Shown here: one piece after another, positions 1 through 7,149 of the stretch
How positions within the stretch are numbered: the stretch's first letter is position 1
Layout: every line of letters starts with the position of its first letter
From: an uncultured Collinsella sp.
Lineage (GTDB): Bacteria; Actinomycetota; Coriobacteriia; Coriobacteriales; Coriobacteriaceae
Assembly (NCBI GenBank): GCA_937958315.1
Contig: CALFGH010000273.1
Span: 1-20,339 of the forward strand
Direction: 5' to 3'
DNA length: 20,339 bases
Notes under the pieces: generated by a model
What the model was told of the DNA's origin: nothing
Database searches by the model: none
The model's input: the letters and a program-made list of their open reading frames with translations, nothing else
Position numbers and translations under genes: made by a program

Positions 1-2
1 CC

Positions 3-734
3 GCCGAGGTCGCCGGCGCCGTAGGGGCAGTCGCCACGGCGGCAGACGTGCTAGCCGAAACCTCGAGCAATGCCGAGGCCATGGCAAACGCATACGGCGT
101 GACGATTCCAAGCGTCAAGAAGCAGGTCATAGCTCTCGCAGTGGTGCCCGTCATTGTGCTGCTTGGCGTCTACATCCCGCAGTTTATCCAGGGAAATAAC
201 GAGCTTCAGGCAAGAAAGGCTGCAGCCGCCGAGCAGCTCGCCATCGCGCAAGATGCCTTGGAGCCCGTGTGCGAACGCGTCGCAGCAGACGACCCATACG
301 TGTCATATCACGACTACGGCTACCGCATAATCGGCTATCTACGCGATAATGACCTCGGCGCTCAAGCAGCCTATGTCTACCTTTCTTTTGATGCAGACAG
401 CATGCTCACGGACGTCGATTACACCAGTCAGATCGACCCCGAGGAAAGCCTTGCAGACAACCTCGCCCGCGCCGAGCAGGATATCGCGACGCTCTGCGCC
501 CCGCTCAACGGGTTGGACATTTCCGTTGCCACACCGGGCCTCCTCACGCCATGCAGCCTGTCGGATGAATTTAAACAGGCATTTTTAGCCGGATCCCTAT
601 ATGAAGAAATCAGCATCAAGACGGAGGACGAATCTATCAAGTCGTACTACACCTTTGACACCGAGCCCAAGGAAGAGTTCGACGAATACACCCATCCGGA
701 AATTAGACTCATGCTCTCTGCAAAGAAGAACTAA
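3..734 (+). CDS. Membrane-anchored protein of unknown function, 5' end missing
   Basis: The frame is open from the first full codon at base 3 to the TAA at 732-734, so the gene begins upstream of the window. A GTG at 48 is possible as a start, but no good ribosome site precedes it and the Ala/Val-rich reading continues to the edge. About 243 residues are visible. One clear hydrophobic segment follows a Lys-Lys pair (VIALAVVPVIVLLGVYIP, about residues 41-58 of the visible part). After it comes a soluble acidic region of about 180 residues with three cysteines, which would lie outside the membrane if the N-terminus is inside. I recognise no family. Nothing after the stop looks like a clean terminator for this strand; the palindromic repeat begins 42 bases later. 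Confidence 0.7.
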   Translation, partial: AEVAGAVGAVATAADVLAETSSNAEAMANAYGVTIPSVKKQVIALAVVPVIVLLGVYIPQFIQGNNELQARKAAAAEQLAIAQDALEPVCERVAADDPYVSYHDYGYRIIGYLRDNDLGAQAAYVYLSFDADSMLTDVDYTSQIDPEESLADNLARAEQDIATLCAPLNGLDISVATPGLLTPCSLSDEFKQAFLAGSLYEEISIKTEDESIKSYYTFDTEPKEEFDEYTHPEIRLMLSAKKN

Positions 735-776
735 AGGCTTACGCTCTAATTGCCGCTCGCAAACATCGTCTATATC

Positions 777-960
777 TCGAGGTCTAATACTTTTCCGAGA
801 AGTGAACGGCTGTATTTGGACCCCCGAAGCATCGACATTTTTAGACGTCAAAACCGCAGGATTTGACTGGCAAAACCGCAGGAAATTGCATCTCAAAAGT
901 GTCGACGCTTCGGGGGTCCATTTTGACTCGTTCACTTCTCGGAAAAGTATTAGACCCCGA
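777..960. repeat. 184-bp palindromic MITE-like element, copy 1
   Basis: The first 32 bases (777-808) and the last 32 (929-960) are inverted repeats with one mismatch, built on GGTCTAATACTTTTCCGAGA. The complementarity continues inward through GGACCCCCGAAGC and TCGACA blocks, so most of the element can fold into one long imperfect hairpin. The centre carries a 13-bp direct repeat, CAAAACCGCAGGA, at 849-861 and 871-883. A second copy of identical length is at 7150-7333, in the same orientation, with about nine mismatches by eye. No coding gene is believed in it. It resembles a non-autonomous mobile element (MITE or REP/BIME type), but no target-site duplication is obvious and no transposase is in the window. 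Confidence 0.85.
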
Positions 961-974
961 TTTACATGCCACTC

Positions 975-1007
975 AATGTGACAAAGTGGCTGCCCCTTTG
1001 TCACATT
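975..1007. repeat. 33-bp REP-like palindrome, copy 1
   Basis: Arms AATGTGACAAAG and CTTTGTCACATT flank a short GC-rich centre (TGGCTGCCC). The same palindrome with a GGACTGTCC centre lies at 7349-7381, at nearly the same distance (14 against 15 bases) from the 184-bp repeat. The two look like parts of one composite unit. Palindromes of this kind are typical of REP sequences moved by IS200-like (RAYT) transposases; that link is inference. It lies between the 184-bp element and the terminator of the leftward operon. Confidence 0.75.
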
Positions 1008-1012
1008 CGATG

Positions 1013-1042
1013 AAAAAGGGCACCGATGTTAGTCGATGCCCC
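1013..1042 (-). terminator. Intrinsic terminator of the agmatine operon
   Basis: Read on the minus strand, an arm GGGGCATCG and an arm CATCGGTGCCC form a stem of about ten pairs with one mismatch, followed at once by TTTTT. It is about 50 bases past the stop of the first MFS gene. A second hairpin (GCTGTAGG at 1049-1056 against CCTACAGC at 1063-1070) sits between the stop and this terminator and lacks a T-tract. Confidence 0.7.
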
Positions 1043-1091
1043 AAAGCGGCTGTAGGTTAAGCCCTACAGCGTATGTCTAAGACGAATCGAA

Positions 1092-2357
1092 CTATTCGTC
1101 CCAGGAGAGGTTCTTACCAGTCTTTTTTGCCAGCAGCAAGAACAGGCCGATAATAACGTTGCATGCGATGCAGAAGATGAAGACGCCCTGGAAGGAGCCG
1201 ACAAGCTCATAGACCTTCATCATAACGGGCATGCCAAAGGCGCCGACGATATAGCCCACGGAGCAGATCAGCGCGAAGATGCGACCGAAATCGCGGGAGC
1301 CAAAGACGTCCATAACCAAAACGGTCAGGGCAGTGCCAGCGATGACGTACATTACGTCGTTCACGCCTGCTGCGAGGATGCTGAGCGTCGAGTTGCCGCT
1401 GCTCATCATGAGCATGACAAAGGAGAGGATGGAGACAGCGAGCCAGCCCAGAATAGCCTTCGTGCTGCCAAACTTATCGCAAGTGGTGCCGACGATCGGA
1501 TTGAGGAACAGATCGAAGAGCGATGCAGCGGATACCATGAAGCCGCCCACCATGGGGCTAAAACCAACCTCGGAAGCATACGTCGGGAAGAGCTGGTTCA
1601 TGCAGCAAGTGAGCTGAACGAGGCAGAGGAAGCCGATGCAGAAGAAGAAGGCAGGCGACTTAATGGCGCGCGCATAGCTAACGCCACGCGTGCTATCCTC
1701 GGTCGTCTCCTCGGTCTCGGCGTCCGGCTCGCCCTCGACGTAGCCATAGGGCAGCATGCCCTTGTCCTGAGGCTTATAGCGGATAATCAGGACGGAAGCG
1801 GGGAGAATGAGCACGGCGGAGACGCCAGCGAGCACCAGATAACCAGTCCTCCAGCCAGCGGCCTCGATGACAGAGGTGATGACGGGGCTCATGATGAGCA
1901 TGTAAATCGAGTTCACTGCCCAGGCGAGACCAATTGCCAGGCCACCAGATTTTTTGAACCACTGGTCAATAACGTCGGACATGGCGACGCCGGTGGTGAA
2001 GGCGAAGCAAATGCCAATCAGGGCGCCAGCGGCGATGAACATCCAAACTTCGGTGTAGAAGGCCATGCCTGCGCCGGCGGCGAGCAGAATAAGCTCGACG
2101 ACGGGGAGCCAAACCTTGCCAACAACCTTGGGGATAAGTTTTCCGACAAACGGAAGCGCCGCCGCAAGACCGATGAGCGTCGCGGTGAAGTAATACGAGA
2201 AGATTGAATAGTCAAACCCGAACTCCTCGCACACGGGCGCGACGAAGGAGCCGGCGATTACGCTATAGGATCCGGTCGTACCAGCAGACATGAGGCCAAG
2301 CGCGATTACGAGAACCCATGCGTAGACCTTGCTGCTCTTTAACTTTGCATTTTCCAT
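1092..2357 (-). CDS. MFS transporter, OFA-like, third gene of the agmatine operon
   Basis: A 421-residue, 12-helix major facilitator of oxalate/formate-antiporter style. The first helix region (VLVIALGLMSAGTTGSYSV) leads into the SFVAPVCEEFGFD loop. The conserved RDFGR segment precedes the last helices, and a hydrophilic, acidic mid-loop (EGEPDAETEETTED) separates the two six-helix halves. The ATG at 2357 is chosen because AGGAG precedes it by 8 bases; the longer GTG/ATG reading would run into the carbamoyltransferase gene. Only 11 bases separate it from that gene's stop, so the two are co-transcribed. By context it should import the guanidino substrate or exchange it for the deiminated or decarbamoylated product. 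This is inference, since the usual agmatine-putrescine exchanger is an APC-family protein. A close paralogue lies at 5735-7015. Confidence 0.9.
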   Translation of the reverse strand: MENAKLKSSKVYAWVLVIALGLMSAGTTGSYSVIAGSFVAPVCEEFGFDYSIFSYYFTATLIGLAAALPFVGKLIPKVVGKVWLPVVELILLAAGAGMAFYTEVWMFIAAGALIGICFAFTTGVAMSDVIDQWFKKSGGLAIGLAWAVNSIYMLIMSPVITSVIEAAGWRTGYLVLAGVSAVLILPASVLIIRYKPQDKGMLPYGYVEGEPDAETEETTEDSTRGVSYARAIKSPAFFFCIGFLCLVQLTCCMNQLFPTYASEVGFSPMVGGFMVSAASLFDLFLNPIVGTTCDKFGSTKAILGWLAVSILSFVMLMMSSGNSTLSILAAGVNDVMYVIAGTALTVLVMDVFGSRDFGRIFALICSVGYIVGAFGMPVMMKVYELVGSFQGVFIFCIACNVIIGLFLLLAKKTGKNLSWDE

Positions 2358-2368
2358 TGATACAGCTC

Positions 2369-3433
2369 CTAGAGACCCAGAAGGGCACACATAACGGCCT
2401 TGATGGTGTGCTGACGGTTCTCTGCCTCACGGAAGATGACCGAAGCGTTGGCCTCAAAGCACTCGTCGGCAATCTCGAAGCCCTCGGTGATGATCTCGCG
2501 ATGAAGGTCGTTCTTGCACTGGTCGAGGAGCATTTTGCCAACACGGTGATCTGCGTTATGGACAGAGGGAAGCTCATGCATGCAGAAGATGTCGGGATTG
2601 TTGGTGCGCTTGCACAGCTCGCTGGTGACGCGATAGGGGTACAAAGACTCGGCATCGCCCAGCCAGGAGTTGTAGTCGTCGGGATCCAGAACCTCTTCGC
2701 CGCACTCGGGGTTGATGTAGCGCCACTCCTCGGTAACGATAACGTCAACGCCATCCAGGGCATCGAGGTCAGAGGTGATGGTAAAGGTCCTATTGGGAGC
2801 GTACTTGGCGTAGCAGGCCTCCACCTCTTCGATCATTTCCTTGCACATCTGATGACGGAGGTCGTCGGGGCCGATGGCAAGGAAGTCCATGTCGAGCATA
2901 GCGCACAGACGGCCATACCACACCGGGGCGCCGGCGCAGTTGCCAACGAAAGCCATCTTCTTGCCGCGGCTCGTACGCAGACCGCCCCATTGCTCTTCCA
3001 TCGTAAGAGCGTCAGCGAGCATCTGAGTCGGGTGATCGCCGAGAGTAAGGGCATTGATGACCGGGATGTCAACCAGGTCGGCGACGTCATAGAGGAACTG
3101 CTCGTCCTTCTGTGCGCGGTAGACGATGAGATCGTACATGCCGTTAAAGACGCGCATGGCATCCTTGACGGTCTCGCAGTCACCCATGTGGGAGTTGGTC
3201 AGATAAGTGAAGCCCATGCCCAAATCATTGCAGGAGGTCTCGAATGCGCAACGAGTACGGGTCGAACCCCACTCAAAGTTGGCGAGGACGTTTTTACCGG
3301 GGAAGTAGCGCTGGTCGACACCAGACTTCTTCTGAGCCTTAAGGTTCCAGGCAAGATCAATGAGATAGCGGAAATCCTCGGAGGAGAGATCATGGATGTT
3401 GATGTAGTCGCGACCGCGGAGGCTGTTGTTCAT
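2369..3433 (-). CDS. Ornithine/putrescine carbamoyltransferase-family enzyme
   Basis: A 354-residue soluble transcarbamylase, normal length for the family. It should phosphorolyse a carbamoylated amine (carbamoylputrescine by context) to the amine and carbamoyl phosphate. Carbamoyl-phosphate residues are all present: STRTR at 57-61, Arg106, and HPTQ at 134-137. The C-terminal AENRQHTIKAVM segment is also typical. The amine-binding side is not typical. The HCLP motif of ornithine enzymes reads HELP (286-289), and the region of the SMG loop reads EEWRYINPECGEE (236-248). It could be a putrescine carbamoyltransferase (ptcA/agcB type) or an enzyme for another substrate, so I give no symbol. The ATG has AAAGGA about 8 bases upstream. 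It follows the deiminase gene by 122 bases that contain a stem-loop. Confidence 0.88.
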   Translation of the reverse strand: MNNSLRGRDYINIHDLSSEDFRYLIDLAWNLKAQKKSGVDQRYFPGKNVLANFEWGSTRTRCAFETSCNDLGMGFTYLTNSHMGDCETVKDAMRVFNGMYDLIVYRAQKDEQFLYDVADLVDIPVINALTLGDHPTQMLADALTMEEQWGGLRTSRGKKMAFVGNCAGAPVWYGRLCAMLDMDFLAIGPDDLRHQMCKEMIEEVEACYAKYAPNRTFTITSDLDALDGVDVIVTEEWRYINPECGEEVLDPDDYNSWLGDAESLYPYRVTSELCKRTNNPDIFCMHELPSVHNADHRVGKMLLDQCKNDLHREIITEGFEIADECFEANASVIFREAENRQHTIKAVMCALLGL

Positions 3434-3477
3434 GCCTATTTCCTTTCCATTTAGTAATAGATGAATGTCGAATGTGT

Positions 3478-3507
3478 CCCCGAGGGAAACACGGATATCC
3501 CTCGGGG
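3478..3507 (-). promoter_or_regulatory. Intercistronic stem-loop between deiminase and carbamoyltransferase genes
   Basis: Nine-base perfect arms, CCCCGAGGG and CCCTCGGGG, flank a 12-base loop. On the transcribed (minus) strand no T-run follows, so it is not an ordinary terminator. It may protect or process the message, or set the ratio of the two enzymes. It stands 48 bases past the deiminase stop and about 44 before the next start. Confidence 0.6.
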
Positions 3508-3555
3508 AGCAGTAAGTGTGGCGCCTAAATCAGACAGTGCAGGCTCAAAGGCTCG

Positions 3556-4794
3556 CTAGCAGCTGGCTGCCACGTCCTTGGTCCAGCAGTGCACGCCGCC
3601 GCCGGACAGGTTAAGCGCGAGAGAGTCAATCATGATGACTTTGCGATCGGGGAAGCAGCTCTCAAGAACGGCTTTGGCCTGCTCGTCCTTCTCCTTCACG
3701 ACTTCGTTCATGCCCTCGTGGTAATAACGCTGACCAAGAACGACGCCATTGCAGATGAGGAAGTTGCAGTAGCTCGCTGCTGCGTAGAAGTGAACGGGAC
3801 CCTCGGGCCAGGGAGTGCCATCCATAAACTTGCCGCCCATTTCGTCGATGAAGCCCTTATAGAGCTCGTAATCCTCATCGCCAGGGGCGATAACGACTTC
3901 AATCGGCTCGGCGGTGGGCATACGAACGATCTCGAAGGGCTTGCCCTCCCAGTCCGTTTCGTTGCTCAGGATCTCGTAGGCCGCCTCAATGCGGCGACGA
4001 GACTCTGCGCCAGCCTTGCTCGAAGCTGCCTCTTCATCGGACACCTCGGCAAGAAGAATCTTGTTCGGAGTGATAAAGCGACACATCTCATCAATGTGAG
4101 CCGCAAAGCTCATGCCAAAGACGGGAGTTCCGTCTTCCTTCTCGTCGAGGATGCCCAGTCGATAGTCGTCGTCCTCGAGCATAGGCTGCGGAAGCCAGAT
4201 AACCTTGTTGAGGTTGTAGATGCGCTTATACTCGGCCTCAACTTCCTCTTTCGTGAACTCGGGGTTACGCTTGCGGCATTCCGTGTCCTCGATGGCGATC
4301 AGAGTGCCGTGACCGTCAAACTCGCGGTCGCCGCCCTCCGAAACCATTTCGGAATTGACGATATCGAAGCAACCGAGCGCAACCGCCATGTGAACGGCTG
4401 CCTTACGTGCGGACTGGCACTCCGGGGAGTTCTTGTCCCACACGCCGTAATAAGTCCAAGCAGGGTTGACCATATAAGAATGGCCCTTGTCGTCGACCAT
4501 GATGCTGGGACCGTTGTCGCGGACATAGAAGTTGGAGTCTTCGAACTGCGTGATCTCGATGCGATCGAGATCAACCCCCTCCTCCTTCAGGCGCGAGCAA
4601 GCCTCCTCATAGGAGCCGGGGGTGCCGCAATTGAGGTTGACCGTAACGTCGCCATACTCGAGCAGAGCCTTGATCACGTCAACGCAGGGCTGGCGGTTAT
4701 CGTAACCCTCTGCACGGATGTAATCGGGAAGCCATGTCACATAGACGTTGGAGCGCTTCTCGAACTCGCCCGGCATACGATAGTTCTCGTACAT
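3556..4794 (-). CDS. aguA: Agmatine deiminase-family protein (peptidyl-arginine deiminase fold)
   Basis: A 412-residue guanidino-group hydrolase; the family converts agmatine to N-carbamoylputrescine and ammonia. Visible family features in order: RMPGEFE near the N-terminus, FYVRDNGPS (89-97), EGGDREFDGHGTL (153-165), AHIDE (232-236), and the catalytic cysteine in GGGVHCWT (Cys403). All catalytic-type residues (Asp93, His233, Asp235, Cys403) appear present. It is about 40 residues longer than usual enzymes, with extra sequence around 203-228, and the usual TNGH-type segment before the catalytic histidine reads MSFAAH. The ATG at 4794 is preceded by AAGGA at 6 bases; the longer reading from 4842 has no support. 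First gene of the operon, with a palindromic operator in its promoter. Family is sure; agmatine as the substrate is likely but not proven. Confidence 0.88.
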   Translation of the reverse strand: MYENYRMPGEFEKRSNVYVTWLPDYIRAEGYDNRQPCVDVIKALLEYGDVTVNLNCGTPGSYEEACSRLKEEGVDLDRIEITQFEDSNFYVRDNGPSIMVDDKGHSYMVNPAWTYYGVWDKNSPECQSARKAAVHMAVALGCFDIVNSEMVSEGGDREFDGHGTLIAIEDTECRKRNPEFTKEEVEAEYKRIYNLNKVIWLPQPMLEDDDYRLGILDEKEDGTPVFGMSFAAHIDEMCRFITPNKILLAEVSDEEAASSKAGAESRRRIEAAYEILSNETDWEGKPFEIVRMPTAEPIEVVIAPGDEDYELYKGFIDEMGGKFMDGTPWPEGPVHFYAAASYCNFLICNGVVLGQRYYHEGMNEVVKEKDEQAKAVLESCFPDRKVIMIDSLALNLSGGGVHCWTKDVAASC

Positions 4795-4869
4795 GGTTGG
4801 TCCTTCCGTCGGGTTTCCCGCGATGCTGTCCGGCCGCGACAATAGCGGGGTTTCACCTGCTATAGTACT

Positions 4870-4898
4870 ACTATACCTACCGTTCGGTAGATAGTTTT
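4870..4898 (-). promoter_or_regulatory. Promoter and TetR-type operator of the agmatine operon
   Basis: On the minus strand a -10-like TATAGT lies at 4870-4875. The palindrome CTACCGttCGGTAG (4877-4890) sits just upstream of it, in the spacer of the promoter. The -35 hexamer at the right distance is poor. The same 12-mer core recurs upstream of the second MFS gene, so this is probably the main binding site of the neighbouring TetR protein. Confidence 0.65.
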
Positions 4899-4926
4899 GA
4901 ATAATTTCCGCTCGCCTACTGATACA

Positions 4927-4946
4927 TACCGTTCACCGTATATAGT
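4927..4946 (+). promoter_or_regulatory. Probable tetR promoter with partial operator
   Basis: TACCGTTC followed by ACCGTA (4927-4940) repeats the operator half-site and runs into TATAGT (4941-4946), a fair -10 for the rightward tetR gene. No good -35 is visible. This suggests autoregulation. The rest of the divergent gap (4947-5018) shows nothing else clear. Confidence 0.45.
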
Positions 4947-5018
4947 GGTCATGTTTGGACACGAATTGATGTTCCGTTGCCATCCTTAATAATGTTGGTA
5001 GTGCGGAAATGATTTGCA

Positions 5019-5597
5019 ATGGAGAAATGCAGCGTGAGCACAAGAAAAAAAATATTGGACGCAATGTACGATCTTGTGGCAGAAGTCGGTTATGACAAAG
5101 CGTCTATCGGAAAGATTTGCGACTTTGTCGGTATATCCAAGCCGTCGGTGTACTACTACTTTCCCTCTAAAGAGGAGATTTTCACTACGCTCTTGGACAG
5201 CATGTTTCCGACCATCGACTATCAGCGCGACTACTCGCTAATAGTCGATAGGGACGGGTTCAAGGCCGCGCTTATCGAGCTCGGCAATTCAGTTATAGGT
5301 GGTTATCGAAGCGATGAAAAGCGCCGGCGCGTGCTGGCCGAGGTTAGCGTTCAAGCAAATCGAATTCCTGCAGTTCAGGAACGTCAAGCGACGGCGACCA
5401 AACGAACCATGGATGCGCTTAAAGACATCCTTCTTCATGGTGCAGAGATTGGCGCGTTTTCCGATAGTGCCGACGTGATGCTCTACGTACAAATTCTTTA
5501 TACCGTTCTGGAGGGAGCGAGCAATACGGTCGCTCAAGGTGAGGATATTGATGAAAAAGCGGTTTGGGCGGGAATAGTCGAGCTTATGTTCAAATAG
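5019..5597 (+). CDS. TetR/AcrR-family transcriptional regulator
   Basis: A 192-residue regulator with the usual N-terminal DNA-binding domain: TRKKILDAMYDLVAEVGYD, then the helix-turn-helix around residues 28-47 ending in SKPSVYYYFPSKEE. The remaining 130 or so residues are the variable helical ligand and dimer domain. It is divergent from the agmatine operon and convergent with the second MFS gene. Palindromes fitting a TetR dimer lie at both target promoters, so it is most likely the local repressor that senses the guanidino or polyamine substrate. The start is uncertain: ATG at 5019 has a weak GGAA, while an in-frame GTG at 5034 has GGAG 9 bases before it and would drop five residues. Confidence 0.9.
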   Translation: MEKCSVSTRKKILDAMYDLVAEVGYDKASIGKICDFVGISKPSVYYYFPSKEEIFTTLLDSMFPTIDYQRDYSLIVDRDGFKAALIELGNSVIGGYRSDEKRRRVLAEVSVQANRIPAVQERQATATKRTMDALKDILLHGAEIGAFSDSADVMLYVQILYTVLEGASNTVAQGEDIDEKAVWAGIVELMFK

Positions 5598-5644
5598 GCC
5601 AGCCAAGCTGAAGCGCATGTTGGCACCCATGGTGCCTGCGGGCA

Positions 5645-5700
5645 ACCTTTAAAACGAAAACAGGGGTTGACTCCAGTCTGGCTTGGAGTCGACCCCTGTT
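5645..5700 (-). terminator. Intrinsic terminator of the second MFS gene
   Basis: Seventeen-base arms (5659-5675 and 5684-5700), complementary but for one T/G pair, close an 8-base loop. On the minus strand the stem is followed by TTTTCGTTTT, so it ends mfs2 transcripts. The stem lies between two convergent genes and may also slow tetR transcripts, although the plus strand has no T-run after it. Confidence 0.75.
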
Positions 5701-5734
5701 GCATGGCAATCTATGCCGATGCAATCGGCGCTTA

Positions 5735-7015
5735 TTACTTTTCAGCAGCCTTACTGAGAAAGCCGGAAACGATAGCAAACGCAGCAATCATAAGGTTGCA
5801 GGCAATGCAGAAGATAAATACTCCCTGGAATGACCCTGCCATGCCGTAAACCTTCATCATGACCGGCATTCCAAAAGCACCGACGACATAGCCCGCTGAG
5901 CAAACGATTGAATAGATCCTTCCAAAATCGCGTGATCCAAAGAGCGAGAGGAGAAGCATCGGCATTGCGGTTCCAACAATGGCGAACATGACATCGTTTA
6001 CGCCAGCTGCAATGATGGAAACGGTCTCATTGCTTCCGCCAATGATGAGAAGTAGGAATGAAAAAATGCTGACACCTGTCCACGCGACCGTTGCTTTAAT
6101 AGCGCCGAGTTTGTCACATGTTTTGCCTACGAAGGGATTTAGGAAGATGTCGGAGAACGAAGCTGCCGAGACCATTAAGCTTCCTACGATGGGATTGAAA
6201 CCGACCTCGCTTGCATAGGTTGGAAACAACTGGTTCATGCAGCAGGTGAGCTGCGCCACGCAAAGCAGGAGGACACAGAGAATAAAAGACGGCGTTTTCG
6301 TGGCATCACGGAGTGCCATGCCCGAGAGGGTATCTTCCCGCTCATCGACGCTGTGGCTCTCATGGGTTTCAGAGGTGGTCTCTCCGTACGGAAGCATGTT
6401 GCGATCAGAGGGTTTAAGGCGAATGATAAATGCACTCGCAGGTAAAATCATAGCTGCAGAAACGGCCGCAAGTACGATGTATCCCGTACGCCAGCCTTGT
6501 TGCTCGATGACCAGCGTAATGACAGGGCTCAACAACAGCGTACAGAGAGAATTAACGCCCCAAGCAAGGCCGATGGCAAGACCGGACGATTTACTGAACC
6601 ATTGGTCAATAACATCGGACATGCAGACGCCCGTTGTGAACGAAAAGCAGATGCCGATCACCGCAGCGGAGACGATGAACATCCAGACTTCGGTGTAGAA
6701 CGCCATTGCGGCGCCGGCGGCAATAAGGACAAGTTCAACGCAAATATGCCACGGTTTGCCTATTACTTTTGGAATGAAACGACTCAAAAGTGGAAGTCCA
6801 AGTGCAAGGCCAAGAAGAATCGCAGTGAAATAGAAAGAGAAAGAGGTGTACTCAAAGCCCAGGTCTTCACATACTGGAGCAACGAATGAGCCGGCAATAA
6901 TGCTATATGTGCCAGTCGTTCCGGCGGACATTAAGCCGAGCGCAATAACGACAATCCAAGCAAATACGCTGCTCTCGCGAGGACGGTCTTTTTCGGCTGG
7001 TGCGGTGAGAGCCAT
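5735..7015 (-). CDS. MFS transporter, OFA-like, paralogue of the operon carrier
   Basis: A 426-residue, 12-helix carrier that matches the product of 1092-2357 along its whole length. Shared blocks include VIALGLMSAGTTG, SFVAPVCE, AMAFYTEVWMF, TTGV.MSDVIDQWF, LTCCMNQLFPTYASEVGF and GSRDFGR. It differs most in the acidic mid-loop and the two ends. The ATG at 7015 has GGAG 5 bases upstream; the reading from 7090 would start upstream of the -10 box. It has its own promoter, overlapped by an operator like that of the agmatine operon, and its own terminator. It is probably a second substrate or product carrier under the same regulator, perhaps with different affinity or direction. Confidence 0.9.
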   Translation of the reverse strand: MALTAPAEKDRPRESSVFAWIVVIALGLMSAGTTGTYSIIAGSFVAPVCEDLGFEYTSFSFYFTAILLGLALGLPLLSRFIPKVIGKPWHICVELVLIAAGAAMAFYTEVWMFIVSAAVIGICFSFTTGVCMSDVIDQWFSKSSGLAIGLAWGVNSLCTLLLSPVITLVIEQQGWRTGYIVLAAVSAAMILPASAFIIRLKPSDRNMLPYGETTSETHESHSVDEREDTLSGMALRDATKTPSFILCVLLLCVAQLTCCMNQLFPTYASEVGFNPIVGSLMVSAASFSDIFLNPFVGKTCDKLGAIKATVAWTGVSIFSFLLLIIGGSNETVSIIAAGVNDVMFAIVGTAMPMLLLSLFGSRDFGRIYSIVCSAGYVVGAFGMPVMMKVYGMAGSFQGVFIFCIACNLMIAAFAIVSGFLSKAAEK

Positions 7016-7053
7016 GGTCACTCCATTTCTATCGGCATTACATCCTATATGCC

Positions 7054-7090
7054 TACCGATAGGTATATAAACCAGGGGACTCTCCGTCAA
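7054..7090 (-). promoter_or_regulatory. Promoter and operator of the second MFS gene
   Basis: Minus strand: -35 TTGACG at 7085-7090, a 17-base spacer, and -10 TATACC at 7062-7067. The imperfect palindrome TACCGATAGGTA (7054-7065) overlaps the -10, a good position for repression. The start codon is 38 bases further on. Confidence 0.65.
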
Positions 7091-7120
7091 GCATTAAGCG
7101 GGGAAAGGGAGTTCTTAACG

Positions 7121-7132
7121 TGCCGAACGGTA
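7121..7132 (-). promoter_or_regulatory. Second upstream operator of the second MFS gene
   Basis: Read on the minus strand this is TACCGTTCGGCA, one base from the perfect palindrome TACCGTTCGGTA found at the agmatine operon promoter. It lies about 30 bases upstream of the -35, so paired occupancy with the downstream site is possible. Confidence 0.55.
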
Positions 7133-7149
7133 ATTGGGCCCTTGCAAAA

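Noticed and set aside
849..883. Short direct repeats as a CRISPR-like array
   Set aside because: Only two 13-bp units inside a palindromic element, with no spacer series and no cas genes.
601..1060. Overlapping open frames through the first repeat that resemble frames in the second repeat (7049-7450)
   Set aside because: The likeness comes only from the repeated 184-bp DNA. The frames have no ribosome sites and run into different flanks.
2318..3454. 378-codon plus-strand frame opposite the carbamoyltransferase gene
   Set aside because: It is the mirror of a clear enzyme gene, has no ribosome site and no recognisable domain.
3589..4845. 418-codon plus-strand frame opposite the deiminase gene
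   Set aside because: Same reason: codon bias of the real minus-strand gene leaves the opposite frame open.
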